This document shows, one piece after another, positions 45,853 to 53,659 of a stretch of DNA of 64,000 nt. Every line of letters starts with the position of its first letter. Position 1 is the stretch's first letter. The translations under genes were made by a program, and so were the position numbers. Under the pieces are notes generated by a model. That model worked only from the letters and a program-made list of their open reading frames with translations, was not told the DNA's origin and ran no database searches. Source of the DNA: Bacteroides cellulosilyticus (lineage in GTDB: Bacteria > Bacteroidota > Bacteroidia > Bacteroidales > Bacteroidaceae); the NCBI RefSeq assembly GCF_020091405.1, contig NZ_CP081903.1, positions 6,572,501 to 6,636,500 of the forward strand, read 5' to 3'.

Positions 45853-46066
45853 ATGTTGAGTGACCTTCTTATGTGGAACAAAATCGGAGGAATCGTAATG
45901 CGACTTTCCGAAAAGCTGGAGATTTCTCCATTACGTGCTTTGGATGTTTTCTATACATCAACAGTTTGCAACCGTCTGCATGACCCTGAAACCGAACTAT
46001 GCACTTTCAGTGATGCTTATTGTAGATGAAATTATTATGGAGATTCGTAACAATAAGTATGTATAA
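45853..46066 (+). pseudogene. Frameshifted second DUF3791-like gene
   Basis: An ATG at 45853 opens a frame with IVMRLSEKLEISPLRALDVF and LHDPETELCTFSDAY, then shifts and stops at 46027-46029. The natural end, VDEIIMEIRNNKYV and a TAA at 46064-46066, is in another frame. A small deletion near 46020 would explain it. The ALDVFYTS and DPETELC pattern resembles the third gene of the intact cassette at 46109. The pair lacks an ART-type gene between or beside it. Confidence 0.65.
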
Positions 46067-46108
46067 AATCAAATATTTCATACTTTGTTTTCATATCAAA
46101 ATATCTCC

Positions 46109-46327
46109 TCAAATATATTTCCCTGTAAGCAGTTCTTTCTTCAAATAACAATACACATACTTGGGACTTTGTGTATAGAGTCCAATTTCCGCATCATCCA
46201 ATTTCCTGAAAAGTTCCGAATGATATATAGCTTTCATAGCGGTTATCATATCCCAACGGAATTCATCCATCAGATAAATAACCATCTGACTGACGATGCT
46301 TTGCACCAAATACTCTTTCGTACTCAT
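46109..46327 (-). CDS. DUF3791-like small protein, third gene of the ART cassette
   Basis: The protein has 72 residues and is helical, with DEFRWDMITAMKAIYHSELF and KLDDAEIGLYTQSPKYVYCYL patterns seen in small partners of DUF3990 proteins. Its ATG overlaps the end of the DUF3990-type gene by 4 bp, so it is translated with it. It may help neutralise or carry the enzyme. It is similar in layout to the decayed gene at 45853. Confidence 0.65.
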   Translation of the reverse strand: MSTKEYLVQSIVSQMVIYLMDEFRWDMITAMKAIYHSELFRKLDDAEIGLYTQSPKYVYCYLKKELLTGKYI

Positions 46328-46800
46328 ATCTTCTTTAGTAAATTAATAGCCTTTACGGTGCCGAAATAATACTGTTTATTCAGTTTCTTATATTCTAAAG
46401 CTTTAGTCAATGCCGCTAAATCTATAAATCCATCCCTAAACAGCCCTATTTGCAAAGCCACTCCATCATCAGCTATAGGGCCTATCACAACATCATAATC
46501 ATGTATAACCTTATTCGCAGGATTATATCGATTTGATATAATAAATTGTGCCCATTCTTCCGTAGGGCCTTCAAAAACCTTCACTTGAAGCGTCCCATCC
46601 TTCAAATAGTTCTCATCAAATCCATACTTCAGCACACATGGGGAACTTTTAGGAACAAATCTCGACTTACGAATAGCCATATCCTTTGCCTGCTGTTCAA
46701 TATCAGTGAGATAGAATCCTTTTCCAAAATCCTTGTAAGGCATACATCTATCTAAATCAATAGAATGAATATCTATATATGTCCCATGATATAATATCAT
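46324..46800 (-). CDS. DUF3990-type putative ADP-ribosyltransferase
   Basis: The protein has 158 residues. It opens LYHGT (His5), and GKGFYLTD at about 26-33 (Tyr30) follows. These are the H and Y positions of the PARP/diphtheria-like ART fold, where HGT binds NAD and GFYLT-like follows. DYDVVIGPIADD at about 101-112 is a conserved family strand, and NKQYYFGT near 141-148 is where the third catalytic position (Glu/Gln) could lie. There is no signal peptide. It overlaps both neighbours by 4 bp (ATGA), giving one tightly coupled three-gene unit. The target is unknown. Confidence 0.75.
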   Translation of the reverse strand: MILYHGTYIDIHSIDLDRCMPYKDFGKGFYLTDIEQQAKDMAIRKSRFVPKSSPCVLKYGFDENYLKDGTLQVKVFEGPTEEWAQFIISNRYNPANKVIHDYDVVIGPIADDGVALQIGLFRDGFIDLAALTKALEYKKLNKQYYFGTVKAINLLKKI

Positions 46801-47030
46801 TCCAACTTTCCTCCATTATTTTTACATATAATACTCAAATCCCTAACAGCATCTTCTATAGATAACAAATGTTCTGCCGCATAACATTCATCCAGAAAAG
46901 CCACCCCTCCATATCGTTCCAGATAATTGAATGATTCCAGCAATGACATGTCATACTGCCTGGCAAAAGCATTAACACAGAAGTTAATATACTTCACTTT
47001 ATTATCATCTATAGAATGTTCCATTTGCAT
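46797..47030 (-). CDS. DUF3791 protein, first gene of the ART cassette
   Basis: The protein has 77 residues with the DUF3791 pattern: KYINFCVNAFARQYDMS, then SFNYLERYGGVAFLDECYAAEH, then a final DAVRDLSIICKNNGGKLE. Its end overlaps the start of the DUF3990-type gene by 4 bp. In toxin-antitoxin layouts the small upstream gene is often the antitoxin, which is inference here. A TACATTTG box lies at 47080-47087 on the minus strand. Confidence 0.78.
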   Translation of the reverse strand: MQMEHSIDDNKVKYINFCVNAFARQYDMSLLESFNYLERYGGVAFLDECYAAEHLLSIEDAVRDLSIICKNNGGKLE

Positions 47031-47427
47031 ATTATTTAAAACTCTCTTTTACAAAGGAACAAATTAATAGGAGGATTTGCAAATGTATTAAGTGAATTTT
47101 AAATTCTTTGCATTAAAGCATAAACCTTTTTCTTTATCAATCACGACAAAATATCCTGTTTCTTTTGGGTTTCATGCACTCACTTGGTTTATTACCTTTT
47201 TCTCATTTTCGGTTTGACAAATTATAGCAAATGTTGTTATAAGCATGTTTAAATAATCTTTTGCAAAAGTAAACAGAATAAACCAGAAAACAGAAGAAAG
47301 CGTAGTAAATCTGGCCAGCAAGAGCCAAGCCTTGATACCTTAATAAAACTAATACCATCCTTACTAAAAACTAATCCCCGCACCGCAAGGAACTAATAAT
47401 TTGTTGCCTAAAAATTATTCATACATC
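47031..47427. other. Long AT-rich gap between the ART cassette and the HU-like gene
   Basis: About 400 bp without a supported gene. It holds the cassette's -7 box (47080-47087, minus strand), several ACTAAT words between 47347 and 47397 and the left arm of an imperfect inverted repeat (47382-47397). No open frame of interest was found. Confidence 0.6.
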
Positions 47428-47484
47428 AATTGTTGTAAGATAATTCTATAATTATTGTAAGAGAATAGAACAATTATTGTAAGA
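47428..47484 (+). repeat. Three 13-bp direct repeats at 22-bp spacing upstream of the HU-like gene
   Basis: AATTGTTGTAAGA at 47428 and AATTATTGTAAGA at 47450 and 47472 repeat with exactly 22 bp between starts. The last ends 6 bp before the TATATTTG box. The phasing puts all three on the same DNA face. They look like regulator-binding sites. Confidence 0.8.
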
Positions 47485-47490
47485 AACTAC

Positions 47491-47498
47491 TATATTTG
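47491..47498 (+). promoter_or_regulatory. -7 promoter box of the HU-like gene
   Basis: TATATTTG lies just after the three direct repeats and about 120 bp before the ATG at 47619. Confidence 0.6.
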
Positions 47499-47618
47499 TA
47501 GTATGAATATTTTTTAGTATCTGAGATATTAGTTCGTAGCACATCCGACATTAGTTTCTTGCGGTTCCGGTGCCAGTTTGTTTCTACGGAAGTATAAACC
47601 TCTTAAAACAATGTATAT

Positions 47619-48227
47619 ATGAGTACTTTTTATGACCTCTACGAAACACCGGACCCCAGTGGCGAAGGCAAGAAGAAACCACTGCACGCACGCGTACACT
47701 CCAAAGGCACCATTACGGCAAAAGAATTTCAGGAACGGGTGATGAAGGAACAGCACATGCCGCACGCTATGATAGTAGGCATCATGCAAGCCATCAGCAA
47801 TGCGCTGGGCGACTGGCTTGCCGAAGGCTACAATGTGGAATTTGACGAGTTGGGCTACTTCAGCACTACACTGAAATGCACACGGCCCGCTATGAACAAG
47901 AAAGATATCCGTGCCGAATCCGTACGGTTCGAAACGGTGAAGTTCCGTCCAAGCAAAGAATTTAAAAAATACGTGAGGTATCAAATGCATTTGGAAAGAC
48001 TGGACAAGAAGATGGCAACAAAGAAACCGGCAGTAGCCCCGGAAAAAAGAAAAGAAATGATGCTGAAATTCCTGGAAGCAAACATCTGCATCACACGCGC
48101 CGAGTACTCCCGCCTGACGAATATAACGGACCGCCGTGCCAGTAGTGATTTGCAGGAATATCTGGCAGAAGGCATTATCCGCAAACGGGGTGGAGGACGT
48201 TCAGTGGTTTATATAAAAAATCAGTGA
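47619..48227 (+). CDS. HU-like DNA-binding protein with C-terminal winged helix
   Basis: The protein has 202 residues. The first 125 form an HU/IHF-like domain of the Bacteroidota HIG type (VHSKGTITAKEFQERV, GDWLAEGYNVEFDELGYF, FRPSKEFKKYVR). The C-terminal part (about 140-202) is a winged helix with FLEANICITRAEYSRLTNIT and LQEYLAEGIIRKRGGGRS. Such fused proteins bind DNA and are thought to shape chromatin or regulate. The upstream promoter has ordered repeats, and self-regulation is possible. Confidence 0.88.
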   Translation: MSTFYDLYETPDPSGEGKKKPLHARVHSKGTITAKEFQERVMKEQHMPHAMIVGIMQAISNALGDWLAEGYNVEFDELGYFSTTLKCTRPAMNKKDIRAESVRFETVKFRPSKEFKKYVRYQMHLERLDKKMATKKPAVAPEKRKEMMLKFLEANICITRAEYSRLTNITDRRASSDLQEYLAEGIIRKRGGGRSVVYIKNQ

Positions 48228-48240
48228 TAATCGGTCTCTT

Positions 48241-48810
48241 TTACCGAGGAAACCTGAATGAAAGCGCCTCGTAGACCGCAGGATGGAGGAAGTAACGAAC
48301 ATCTTTCCCTTCCTCCATCGCCCGGCGAATAAAGGTAGAGCTGATTTCGAAAGTAGGCGAAGAAGCTACTTTTACATTCTTCGAAAGGGAATCGGAAGAA
48401 ACCGGATAACCGGGACGGGGGTACACAAGAATATGGTTTTCAGCAAGAATACGCTCCGACTGATACCAGCGGGGAAAAAGCACCCAGTTGTCCGAACCAA
48501 TAATCAAATGAAATTCCCGGTCGGGATAGGTTTCTTTCAGTTTATCCAATGTATGGATGGTATAGGACGGACGGGGCAGATTAAACTCAATATCAGAAGC
48601 TTTAAACTTGGGATACCCCGCAATGGCAAGTTGAACCAACTTCAAACGGAAGGTATCATCCATCAATTCATCTTCTTCCTTCAACGGATTATGAGGGGTT
48701 ACGAGAAACCACACTTCATCCAACCCTTCATACTCGCAAAGATAATTGGCGAGGGCAAGGTGTCCGATGTGTACCGGATTGAAGGAGCCACTGAAGATAC
48801 CCGTTTTCAT
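48241..48810 (-). CDS. nadD: Nicotinate-nucleotide adenylyltransferase
   Basis: The protein has 189 residues from the ATG at 48810 (MKTGIFSG). The nucleotidyltransferase signature [10 protein letters not shown] is at 8-17 and the ISSTFIRR motif lies near the end. It makes NaAD from NaMN and ATP in NAD synthesis. The start overlaps the stop of the upstream small membrane-protein gene as ATGA, so it is the last gene of the yicC-gmk-orf-nadD operon. Confidence 0.95.
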   Translation of the reverse strand: MKTGIFSGSFNPVHIGHLALANYLCEYEGLDEVWFLVTPHNPLKEEDELMDDTFRLKLVQLAIAGYPKFKASDIEFNLPRPSYTIHTLDKLKETYPDREFHLIIGSDNWVLFPRWYQSERILAENHILVYPRPGYPVSSDSLSKNVKVASSPTFEISSTFIRRAMEEGKDVRYFLHPAVYEALSFRFPR

Positions 48811-49010
48811 TCTTTTATTTTCATACGTTTCCAGCAAGTATAAACATTGATGCAGCTTGAAAGCAGTACCACAGACATACCAATAATGATTGTCCATTGC
48901 AGGTAATACAAAGCAATCAACCCTGACACAAGAGAAACAAGTGCCAGGAGAACGTTGAGGATCAACAATGCTTTGTTTTGTTTGGGAGAAACAGGCTTCG
49001 GGTTATACAT
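48807..49010 (-). CDS. Small two-helix membrane protein between gmk and nadD
   Basis: The protein has 67 residues from the ATG at 49010 (MYNPKP); a TTG at 49019 is less likely. Two hydrophobic helices (about 15-33 and 36-54) are followed by a basic tail. The stop overlaps the nadD start by 4 bp and the start lies 9 bp after the gmk stop, so it is translated with both. The family was not recognised. Confidence 0.75.
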   Translation of the reverse strand: MYNPKPVSPKQNKALLILNVLLALVSLVSGLIALYYLQWTIIIGMSVVLLSSCINVYTCWKRMKIKE

Positions 49011-49019
49011 AGGAGCCAA

Positions 49020-49583
49020 TTATTCGGATAAAAACTCTGTAATTACCTGCAAAGCTTCCGCCTTTGCCTTCTCCAAATCATCATTTACAATGACTTTATC
49101 GAACTTAGGGGCAAACGTCAGTTCATATTCCGCCTTGGCTACGCGGGCTTCTATCACTTCGGGAGCATCCGTTCCACGTCCTATCAGACGTTTACGAAGT
49201 TCCTCTACCGAAGGAGGCTGAATGAATACTGACAGGGCACGGTCACCATAAAACTTCTTTATATTGCAGCCACCTACAACGTCCACATCAAAAACCACAT
49301 TTTGTCCGGCAGCCAACTGAGCTTCTACCTGAGACTTCAATGTACCGTAATAACGGTCTTTATACACTTCTTCATATTCCAGGAACTCATCATTGGCAAT
49401 GCGGGTACGGAATTCTTCGGGAGAAAGAAAGAAGTACTCCACTCCATGCTGTTCTGTTCCGCGTGGCGGACGACTGGTAGCGGAACAAGAAAAAGCCAGA
49501 TTCAGGTTCTGCTCCAACAAATAGTTGATAATGGTTGATTTCCCTGACCCTGAAGGGGCTGAGAAGATAATAAGTTTAGCCAT
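49020..49583 (-). CDS. gmk: Guanylate kinase
   Basis: The protein has 187 residues. The P-loop is APSGSGKS at 9-16. The GMP-binding segment (SCSATSRPPRGTEQHGVEYFF) and the lid arginines follow. It phosphorylates GMP to GDP. It follows yicC by 13 bp, as in many bacteria. Confidence 0.96.
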   Translation of the reverse strand: MAKLIIFSAPSGSGKSTIINYLLEQNLNLAFSCSATSRPPRGTEQHGVEYFFLSPEEFRTRIANDEFLEYEEVYKDRYYGTLKSQVEAQLAAGQNVVFDVDVVGGCNIKKFYGDRALSVFIQPPSVEELRKRLIGRGTDAPEVIEARVAKAEYELTFAPKFDKVIVNDDLEKAKAEALQVITEFLSE

Positions 49584-49596
49584 ATTGAAATAGTAA

Positions 49597-50475
49597 TTAC
49601 ATCACGTTCAATACCTGTTCTTTGATTTGCTCCAGCTCATCCTTCATCTGCACTACAATCTTCTGCATCTCGGCATGATTGGACTTGCTTCCCAACGTAT
49701 TAATTTCACGTCCCATTTCCTGGGCAATGAAACCCAACTTCTTACCTTGCCCGCTTCCATCCTCCATAGTATTGATGAAGTATTTCAAGTGGTTGCTCAG
49801 ACGTTGTTTTTCTTCGTTGATATCCAGTTTCTCAATGTAGTAGATGAGTTCCTGCTCCAGACGGTTCTTGTCATAGTCCACGCTGATGGTCTTTTCCAAA
49901 GCATCCGTGATGCGTTCTTTGATTTTCTCTACACGCTCTTTTTCGTACGGATCAACAGAAGTCAGCAACTTGGCAATGTTGGAAATCTTTTCGCGGAATT
50001 TCTTCTCTAAAGCCGCGCCTTCCTGTATACGGAAATCAACAAGGTTCCGAATGGCCTGAAGCACAGTGGCATGAACAGCTTTCCATTCTTCCTCGCTCAG
50101 TTCCTGAATATCGTTCTTTGTCATCACGTCCGGCATGCGGAGCAAAGTAGAGAACCAGTCTTCAGGTGCAGGGATGCCTGTCGTTTCGGAGATGGTGCGA
50201 ATCCGTTCGTAATACGCCACTACCACATCCTGATTAATGGGAGTAACCAGTTCACAGGCATCTTTTTTATCAATCCACAGACTGAAATCCACTTTACCAC
50301 GTTCCAGTGCCTTAGCAATTTCGTTACGGATTTCTATTTCTTTTTCCCGGTAGAGGGGAGCGATGCGGGTTGACAGATCCATCGCTTTACTATTGAGCGA
50401 TTTGATTTCTACATTGATTTTCTTATCGGACAGTTCAGCGGTCGCTTTACCGTATCCGGTCATGGATTGTATCAT
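49597..50475 (-). CDS. YicC-family endoribonuclease-like protein
   Basis: The protein has 292 residues. It opens with the family's IQSMTGYGKA segment and ends with the conserved IAQEMGREINTLGSKSNHA and final VKMKDELEQIKEQVLNV-type helix. YicC proteins are RNA-degrading and are usually next to gmk, as here. It is the first gene of the operon, with a TAATTTTG box at 50495-50502. Confidence 0.93.
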   Translation of the reverse strand: MIQSMTGYGKATAELSDKKINVEIKSLNSKAMDLSTRIAPLYREKEIEIRNEIAKALERGKVDFSLWIDKKDACELVTPINQDVVVAYYERIRTISETTGIPAPEDWFSTLLRMPDVMTKNDIQELSEEEWKAVHATVLQAIRNLVDFRIQEGAALEKKFREKISNIAKLLTSVDPYEKERVEKIKERITDALEKTISVDYDKNRLEQELIYYIEKLDINEEKQRLSNHLKYFINTMEDGSGQGKKLGFIAQEMGREINTLGSKSNHAEMQKIVVQMKDELEQIKEQVLNVM

Positions 50476-50494
50476 AAGATTCTTTAGTTTTCCG

Positions 50495-50502
50495 CAAAAT
50501 TA
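50495..50502 (-). promoter_or_regulatory. -7 promoter box of the yicC-gmk-nadD operon
   Basis: The minus strand reads TAATTTTG about 20 bp before the yicC ATG. Confidence 0.6.
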
Positions 50503-50557
50503 CATGAATATTTTCATTAGTGAAAATTATTCAAGAAATAAGTGATGTGTTTATCGC

Positions 50558-51487
50558 TTACTCTTTACTCCAAATACGTGTGTTCAAGTTCAGTTCATCT
50601 ACAATTTCCAGCAAGGATTGAAGCACTGCAAAGTCCGATTTAAGGATGCTCATATCATTCAAAGAACTCCACACATCCGCTTCAAACCGGTTCTTTGAAT
50701 CCGGAATGGCGACCAGAATCGTAGAATTCCGGAAACTGATGGTAACTCCTTTCTTGAAATTGCTGTCCAACTTCAACATTCTTTCCATCATGGAAGGGGT
50801 AATCAGATAGCGGGCCTCAATCTGGTTCGTGGAAAAGACATCAAAGACTTTTTCAAAATCGGGATTTTCCATTTTCACTCTTGAAGCCCCCATCTTAATT
50901 TTGAAAAAGCTATCCCGCAAAACAGTCGTTTCTCCCTGAAATTCCTTATGGAAGTCAGCAATGAAAAGAAATCCTTTGAAAATATCTTCCCAATAATATT
51001 GCACTCCATTCTTGGTAGAACGAGCCCTACGCTCTTCAGCATGTACTTCGGAACAGATAAAGCTGGTTTTATCCAGACATCCTTCTATCAGATCTTCGGC
51101 ATGATAACGGTCGGGAGAAGTAAACAGTCCGCTATTTCTAAAAAGATCCTCACCCACTCCGTCATTCGGAGAATAGGTCGCATTCGGACAAAAGGCATGG
51201 ATTATTTCATCTACCACTTCTTCTTTATAAAAAGAGGAGAATATTTTCGACTTATTATTGATACAAGTAATAAGAATGATAACAGAAATAACAACAATGA
51301 CTATCGGACCAAAGATCCCTTCCAATTTAAGTATTAACAAAGCGATCACTCCTACTACCAGAAAAATAGCAGCATAAATCAAACCCTCTGAACGCCCTTT
51401 CCTCAGGAGTTCCTTACGTTTATTTTCCAGAACTTGCAATGTGGGGGCCAGTTTCTGCGCCAGAGAGTCAAAATCTACATAATCCAT
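50558..51487 (-). CDS. DUF3137-family membrane protein
   Basis: The protein has 309 residues. An N-terminal helix is followed by two hydrophobic segments (about 36-55 and 58-76) and a large soluble domain with GVQYYWEDIFKGFLFIADFHKEF, typical of DUF3137 (Galanin-like) proteins. It lies 11 bp after lemA and is its regular partner in Bacteroidota. Function is unknown; LemA pairs are linked to envelope stress in other bacteria. Confidence 0.85.
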   Translation of the reverse strand: MDYVDFDSLAQKLAPTLQVLENKRKELLRKGRSEGLIYAAIFLVVGVIALLILKLEGIFGPIVIVVISVIILITCINNKSKIFSSFYKEEVVDEIIHAFCPNATYSPNDGVGEDLFRNSGLFTSPDRYHAEDLIEGCLDKTSFICSEVHAEERRARSTKNGVQYYWEDIFKGFLFIADFHKEFQGETTVLRDSFFKIKMGASRVKMENPDFEKVFDVFSTNQIEARYLITPSMMERMLKLDSNFKKGVTISFRNSTILVAIPDSKNRFEADVWSSLNDMSILKSDFAVLQSLLEIVDELNLNTRIWSKE

Positions 51488-51498
51488 TGCCGGCTATT

Positions 51499-52050
51499 TT
51501 ATGAATTGAACAAGTTCTTTACATCCGGAGTTGCACGTTCTGCTTCCGGAATTGTCAGCACCGCTTTTCTTGTAAAGCCAAACATACCTGCCAACAGATT
51601 TGTAGGGAAAGTCTGGACAGCATTATTGTAATCGGTTACAGAGGCATTGTAAGTGCGGCGGGCAGCTGCCAGCTGTTCTTCCGTTTCATTGAGCGAACGC
51701 TGCAATTGCAGGAAATTTTCAGAAGCTTTTAGTTCGGGATAGTTCTCCGCCACTGCAAAGAATTGAGTACGCACTTTGGAAAACATTTTGTCAAACTCCG
51801 CCTTTTCGCTGTCATTAAGAGAAGTGTAAGTCTTGTTGCGCATTTCCGTTATTGCAGCAAATGTATCAGCTTCATGCTTGGCATATTGCTGAACGGTTGC
51901 AACCAGATTGGGTATCAAATCGAAGCGGCGTTTTAACATGACATCGATAGTGGAAAAAGCATTTTCTATCTGATTTCTCTTTCTCACCAATGAGTTGTAC
52001 ATCGAAATCACCACCAAAATAAAAAGTACAATAATAATAGCTACGATCAT
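51499..52050 (-). CDS. lemA: LemA-family membrane protein
   Basis: The protein has 183 residues. One N-terminal membrane helix (about 2-20) is followed by the family's helical domain with QIENAFSTIDVMLKRRFDLIPNL and NAVQTFPTNLLAGMFGF. The two-gene unit with DUF3137 is conserved. The function of LemA is not settled. It is divergent from tsaB. Confidence 0.93.
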   Translation of the reverse strand: MIVAIIIVLFILVVISMYNSLVRKRNQIENAFSTIDVMLKRRFDLIPNLVATVQQYAKHEADTFAAITEMRNKTYTSLNDSEKAEFDKMFSKVRTQFFAVAENYPELKASENFLQLQRSLNETEEQLAAARRTYNASVTDYNNAVQTFPTNLLAGMFGFTRKAVLTIPEAERATPDVKNLFNS

Positions 52051-52198
52051 AATTACAGATACAACGACCTCCTTGTGCCGGTTATTTTATGTTAACGAAT
52101 TCAGCGTTTATTCCTAAAATCAGACAGCAAAGATAGAAATAATCTAAAAACCTGCCAATTATGCTGTAAGAAAGATACCGAACCCTTTTTGGATTCGC

Positions 52199-52229
52199 TT
52201 GTGTATCTGAAAATAAACCTGTAAATTTG
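52199..52229 (+). promoter_or_regulatory. Promoter of the tsaB-rseP operon
   Basis: TTG at 52199-52201, 20 bp, then TAAATTTG at 52222-52229, 24 bp before the tsaB ATG. Confidence 0.7.
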
Positions 52230-52253
52230 CCACAATTAAACTAACAAAAGACT

Positions 52254-52946
52254 ATGTCGTGTATCTTACATATTGAAACGTCCACCTCGGCATGCTCCGT
52301 TGCTGTGAGTGAAGATGGACAAAATGTATTTAACAAAGAAGACCTGAACGGCCCGTCTCATGCCGCTCTGCTGGGAGTATTTATAGACGAAGCTCTGTCG
52401 TTTGCCGACAGTCATGCCATGCCGATTGATGCAGTGGCGGTGAGTTGCGGACCGGGTTCTTACACCGGACTGCGTATCGGCGTATCTATGGCGAAAGGAG
52501 TTTGTTACGGACGTAATATTCCGCTGATCGGTCTTCCGACATTGAAGGTGCAATGCGTACCGGTATTGCTTTATCATGATGAATTGCCCGAAGACGCATT
52601 GCTATGCCCGATGATCGATGCACGCCGCATGGAGGTATATGCTGCCATCTACGACCGTGCCTTGAAACCTGTGCGCGACATAGCCGCTGACATTGTAGAC
52701 GAAAACTCTTATACGGAATTTCTGGATCAACATCCCGTTTATTTCTTTGGAGACGGAGCCGCCAAGTGCAAAGATAAGATAACTCATCCCAATGCGCACT
52801 TCATTGACGATATTCGTCCGCTGGCAAAGATGATGTTCCCACTTGCTGAAAAAGCAATAGCCGAAAACGACTTTAAGGATGTAGCTTATTTTGAACCATT
52901 CTACCTGAAAGAGTTTGTAGCTTCCCAACCGAAAAAACTTTTATAA
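52254..52946 (+). CDS. tsaB: tRNA threonylcarbamoyladenosine synthesis protein TsaB
   Basis: The protein has 230 residues of the actin-like ASKHA fold. It opens with ILHIETSTSACSVAV and has the AVSCGPGSYTGLRIG signature. TsaB partners TsaD and TsaE to make t6A on tRNAs. It is the first gene of a long plus-strand operon and lies 3 bp before the DUF4290-type gene. Confidence 0.95.
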   Translation: MSCILHIETSTSACSVAVSEDGQNVFNKEDLNGPSHAALLGVFIDEALSFADSHAMPIDAVAVSCGPGSYTGLRIGVSMAKGVCYGRNIPLIGLPTLKVQCVPVLLYHDELPEDALLCPMIDARRMEVYAAIYDRALKPVRDIAADIVDENSYTEFLDQHPVYFFGDGAAKCKDKITHPNAHFIDDIRPLAKMMFPLAEKAIAENDFKDVAYFEPFYLKEFVASQPKKLL

Positions 52947-52949
52947 TAT

Positions 52950-53570
52950 ATGCAATATAACACTCAACAAAAGCGGATGCCTTTGCCGGAATACGGACGC
53001 AGCATCCAAAATATGGTTAGCCATGCGTTGACAATCGAAGACCGTGCTGAACGCCAACGTTGCGCAAACACCATTATCAACATTATGGGTAATATGTTCC
53101 CGCATCTGCGTGATGTACCCGATTTTAAACATAAACTATGGGATCATCTGGCTATCATGTCCGACTTCAAACTGGACATTGATTACCCTTACGAAATTAT
53201 CCGCAAAGATAATTTGAATACCCGCCCGGAAGTGATTCCCTATCCCAGTACCAAAATCCGTTACCGCCACTATGGCCGTACACTGGAAGTATTGATAAAG
53301 AAAGCAATTGACTTTCCCGAAGGAGATGAAAAGCAGAATCTGATTGCCTTGATCTGCAACCACATGAAGAAAGACTACATGACCTGGAACAAGGATACGG
53401 TAGACGACCGCAAGATTGCAGAAGATCTTAATGAATATTCGGGTGGCAAATTGCAGATGACGGATAGCATCATCAAACTGATGGCTGAACGTATTAATCA
53501 GAACTACCGTCCGAAAGTAAACAATCAGAATAACCGGAGAGATAACCGGAATAATAAGAGAAAGTACTAA
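52950..53570 (+). CDS. DUF4290-family protein
   Basis: The protein has 206 residues, mostly helical, with RMPLPEYGRSIQNMVSHALT at the start and a very basic, Asn/Arg-rich tail (about 190-206) that may be disordered and bind RNA. It matches the DUF4290 family, which is restricted to Bacteroidota and usually sits before murA. Function is unknown. A heptamer array separates it from murA. Confidence 0.85.
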   Translation: MQYNTQQKRMPLPEYGRSIQNMVSHALTIEDRAERQRCANTIINIMGNMFPHLRDVPDFKHKLWDHLAIMSDFKLDIDYPYEIIRKDNLNTRPEVIPYPSTKIRYRHYGRTLEVLIKKAIDFPEGDEKQNLIALICNHMKKDYMTWNKDTVDDRKIAEDLNEYSGGKLQMTDSIIKLMAERINQNYRPKVNNQNNRRDNRNNKRKY

Positions 53571-53572
53571 TA

Positions 53573-53651
53573 GATTTATGATTTCAGATTTATGATTTAT
53601 AAGCGGCAGGTCCGTTCATAAATCATAAATTATAAATCATAAGTCATAAAT
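53573..53651 (+). repeat. Heptamer array with inverted arm before murA (class A)
   Basis: Four 7-bp units (GATTTAT, GATTTCA, GATTTAT, GATTTAT) at 53573-53600 are followed by a 16-nt GC-rich centre (AAGCGGCAGGTCCGTT) and five inverse units at 53617-53651 (CATAAAT type). It fills the gap between the DUF4290-type gene and murA inside an operon and can fold as a hairpin. Confidence 0.88.
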
Positions 53652-53659
53652 CCCAATTT

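Larger units (their letters stand above)
47382..47565. repeat. Imperfect inverted repeat enclosing the HU-gene promoter
   Basis: The 16-bp left arm (47382-47397, ACCGCAAGGAACTAAT) matches the reverse complement of 47550-47565 with one mismatch. The 184-bp segment between the outer ends contains the three 22-bp-spaced repeats and the -7 box. Extra ATTAGT/ACTAAT words flank both arms. Confidence 0.6.

Noticed and set aside
45681..45881. Minus-strand frame of 66 codons over the decayed DUF3791 gene
   Set aside because: The plus-strand reading matches DUF3791 on both sides of one stop; the minus frame has no pattern.
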